Positions 40,472-41,846 of a stretch of DNA of 41,846 nucleotides are shown in pieces (the first letter of the stretch is position 1; the number at the start of each line of letters is the position of its first letter). Source of the stretch: Gammaproteobacteria bacterium (GTDB lineage: Bacteria; Pseudomonadota; Gammaproteobacteria; Pseudomonadales; Azotimanducaceae). Location: the NCBI GenBank assembly GCA_020832085.1, contig JAFIFJ010000097.1:1-41846 (forward strand), in the 5' to 3' direction. Under the pieces are notes generated by a model. The model had not been told where the DNA came from, made no database searches, and saw only the letters and a program-made list of their open reading frames with translations. The translations under genes and the position numbers were made by a program.

Positions 40472-41305
40472 ATGCGTGACGCTGACAGAACTGGACAACG
40501 TCCGATGCAGTCCAAGCCCCGTCCACAACCCGAAGAGAACCATCTTCTTGCGGCCCTTGCACCAGCAGTGCAGGGAAGGTTGTTCCCGCATCTCGAGTTG
40601 GTGCCCCTGTCGTTGCGGTCGGTTCTCTACGAAGGCAAATCCAACGTGCAGCACGTCTATTTCCCGACGGATTCCATCATCTCGATCCAGTACGAATTGG
40701 AAGACGGTCGTGCCACAGCGCTTTCAGTGGCCGGCAACGAAGGGTTCCTAGGGATCGAGCTGGTCCTCTCGTCTCAGACGGCCCAAAGCCGGTCCATCGT
40801 CCAGAGTGCCGGCTACGCATTGCGCCTCGAAAGGGCGCGCTTGAAGACGGAGTTCGACCGCCACGAACAGTTTAACGAGCTGGTACTGCGCTATGCGCAG
40901 GCGACTATGTGTCAGATATCCCAGAGCGGCATATGCAATCGCCATCACTCAATCTATCAGCAACTTTGCCGCTGGCTGCTTCTGTCCATGGACCGCCTTT
41001 CCCACAATCGCCTGAGCATGACGCAGGAGTTCATTGGCAGCATGCTCGGGGTGCGCCGCGAGGGGGTAACAGAGTCGGCTCTCAGGCTGGCCAAGGCGGG
41101 CGTGATCTCTTACAAGCGGGGCATGATTGAGGTGCGGGATCGGGCAACGCTAGAGCGGGAAGCGTGTGAGTGTTATGAGGTGGTTCGGTCCGAAACAGAG
41201 TTGATTCTCGAATATCTTCCGCAACGTCGAGTGGATCTCCCAGCCCCGCCGGTCGTTAAACTTCCCACGGAATTGGCTCCTAACGTGGAAATCAAACATG
41301 CTTAA
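40472..41305 (+). CDS. Crp/Fnr-family transcriptional regulator
   Basis: This is a 277-residue cyclic-nucleotide-binding-domain regulator. The N-terminal domain (about 30-150) has the beta-roll pattern of Crp proteins: VLYEGKSNVQHVYFPTDSIISI and ALSVAGNEGFLGIELVL. The C-terminal winged helix includes LSMTQEFIGSMLGVRREGVTESALRLAKAGVISYKRG. The Cys cluster expected of oxygen-sensing Fnr is missing (QSGICNRHHS is the only N-side candidate). It resembles a large group of Crp-like regulators with the CECYEVVRSE tail and unknown effector. I chose the ATG at 40472, with GGAG six bases before it. Repeats B and C flank it. Confidence 0.85.
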   Translation: MRDADRTGQRPMQSKPRPQPEENHLLAALAPAVQGRLFPHLELVPLSLRSVLYEGKSNVQHVYFPTDSIISIQYELEDGRATALSVAGNEGFLGIELVLSSQTAQSRSIVQSAGYALRLERARLKTEFDRHEQFNELVLRYAQATMCQISQSGICNRHHSIYQQLCRWLLLSMDRLSHNRLSMTQEFIGSMLGVRREGVTESALRLAKAGVISYKRGMIEVRDRATLEREACECYEVVRSETELILEYLPQRRVDLPAPPVVKLPTELAPNVEIKHA

Positions 41306-41315
41306 AAGTATCCAT

Positions 41316-41582
41316 GGGGTCAGACTAGACGAAGTTATCGCAAGGCCCTGATTATTATCATAATAAATACCGATCGCGTTCCGCTTGGCGTCCTTAGAGC
41401 TGCCTTTTTCGGCCGGAAAGTGAGCTTCTAAGCTGCTGGGCGTTGGTACACGTCGGCCGGAATCCTTAGAACTCCCTTTTGGCCCTCGAAAACGCCGTTC
41501 TAAGCCCCAAATGCAAGACCCGAAAAGGCTGCAATCGACCTTAAATCAGTGGCTTAGGGTGGATTTTGCGTAGTCTGACCTC
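41316..41582 (+). repeat. GGGGTCAGAC repeat element, copy C
   Basis: This copy is 267 bases long. It starts GGGGTCAGACTAG and ends TAGTCTGACCTC, giving a perfect 10-base inner inverted repeat (GGTCAGACTA/TAGTCTGACC). Internal 40-base units lie at 41393-41432 and 41465-41504, 32 bases apart. A further mirrored box, CAAGGCCCTGATT (41341-41353) against AATCAGTGGCTTAG (41545-41558), sits at equal distances from the two ends. The element lies between the Crp/Fnr-type gene and the tmRNA terminator. It encodes no protein. Confidence 0.8.
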
Positions 41583-41583
41583 G

Positions 41584-41615
41584 AAAAAGGGCCTGGAGAT
41601 TATCCAGGCCCTTTT
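41584..41615 (-). terminator. Rho-independent terminator of ssrA
   Basis: GGGCCTGGA and TCCAGGCCC form a 9-base stem around GATTA (extended by A-T pairs), flanked by A and T runs, so it can work in both directions. On the minus strand it follows the tmRNA 3' end by four bases, with TTTTT after the stem. Confidence 0.85.
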
Positions 41616-41618
41616 GCT

Positions 41619-41846
41619 TGGTGGAGGCGGCGGGAATCGAACCCGCGTCCGCCAGCATTCAGCCTTCGGCTCTACACGCTTAGTCTCGTTATTTCGTTTA
41701 ACCCGATCAGCGCCAACGGACAGGCTCTGAGAGGGCGATCCCGATTGGTTTTAGCGGCTTGGCTCCGGGCGAAGCCTCCCCGCGATCCTGTGTTTAGCGA
41801 CCTCGGGGATCCGCCCACAGGCAGGCGTCACCTCGAGGCTCACAGC
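41619..41846 (-). ncRNA. ssrA: Transfer-messenger RNA (tmRNA), 5' part beyond the window
   Basis: On the minus strand the last 228 bases end in a tRNA-like 3' half. GACTAAGC and a T-arm with GGTTCGATTCC are followed by the acceptor end with CCTCCACCA (41619-41627). This matches the conserved 3' end of gammaproteobacterial tmRNA, which rescues stalled ribosomes and tags the nascent peptide. The visible part corresponds to the 3' pseudoknots and the tRNA-like domain. The tag reading frame and the 5' half lie beyond position 41846. A strong terminator follows. The 3' end of ssrA is a classic integration site for mobile islands, but no integrase is present here. Confidence 0.92.

Noticed and set aside
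36618-41582. Integron attC sites as an explanation of the 40-base units
   Set aside because: The units lack the attC core GTTRRRY and RYYYAAC boxes, and there is no integrase or consistent gene orientation.
36618-41582. CRISPR array from repeated sequence with spacers
   Set aside because: The repeats are far too long and divergent, the intervals are whole genes, and no cas gene is present.

Overview
The window looks like chromosomal DNA of a high-GC gammaproteobacterium. The evidence is a gammaproteobacterial-type tmRNA 3' end at the right edge, TonB-dependent uptake, modABC, PEP-CTERM surface proteins, and GC-rich codon use almost throughout. I cannot name the genus. There is no rRNA, tRNA, CRISPR array, phage gene, integrase or recognisable transposase.

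Layout. 1-334 holds short GC-rich hairpins and no gene. 335-4603 (minus) is a possible operon: a GNAT acetyltransferase overlapping a DUF697-type GTPase by GTGA, then a second membrane GTPase and an M48 lipoprotein protease. 4753-6144 (plus) is an HpaB/AbfD-family enzyme behind a palindromic operator candidate. 6256-15068 holds a DCC thiol oxidoreductase overlapping a PhyH-like dioxygenase, a patatin phospholipase, the CopA copper ATPase, a sulfotransferase, an OmpR/QseBC-type two-component pair and an RNase H-like DUF429-type protein. 15145-20453 has a membrane protein of unknown function, a large TonB-dependent receptor and an adenine/adenosine deaminase-family protein with an altered catalytic motif.

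20580-25694 is a surface/exopolysaccharide-flavoured block. Two tandem PEP-CTERM paralogues each carry the same upstream box plus a sigma-54 (-24/-12) promoter. A GT1-like glycosyltransferase and a putative sugar O-methyltransferase follow. 25725-34275 holds two envelope proteins of unknown function, an MFS exporter, UDP-glucuronate decarboxylase, an AEC transporter, and a divergent SDR / Baeyer-Villiger-type monooxygenase pair. 34496-36653 has a lower-GC GT14 glycosyltransferase and a polysaccharide pyruvyl transferase. UXS, GT14, pyruvyl transferase, O-methyltransferase and PEP-CTERM genes together suggest extracellular polysaccharide and envelope decoration, but they are scattered rather than one operon.

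36618-41846 is the most unusual part. Three copies of a repeat family that I do not recognise lie in the same orientation beside modCBA, a decapitated sterol-desaturase fragment and a Crp/Fnr-type regulator, ending at the ssrA (tmRNA) terminator. Two copies are 266-267 bp; the third has an expanded centre. All have GGGGTCAGAC-type inverted termini and two internal units of exactly 40 bp bounded by CTTAGA/TCTAAG, in a symmetric 77-40-32-40-77 layout. This is the best candidate here for an undescribed element.
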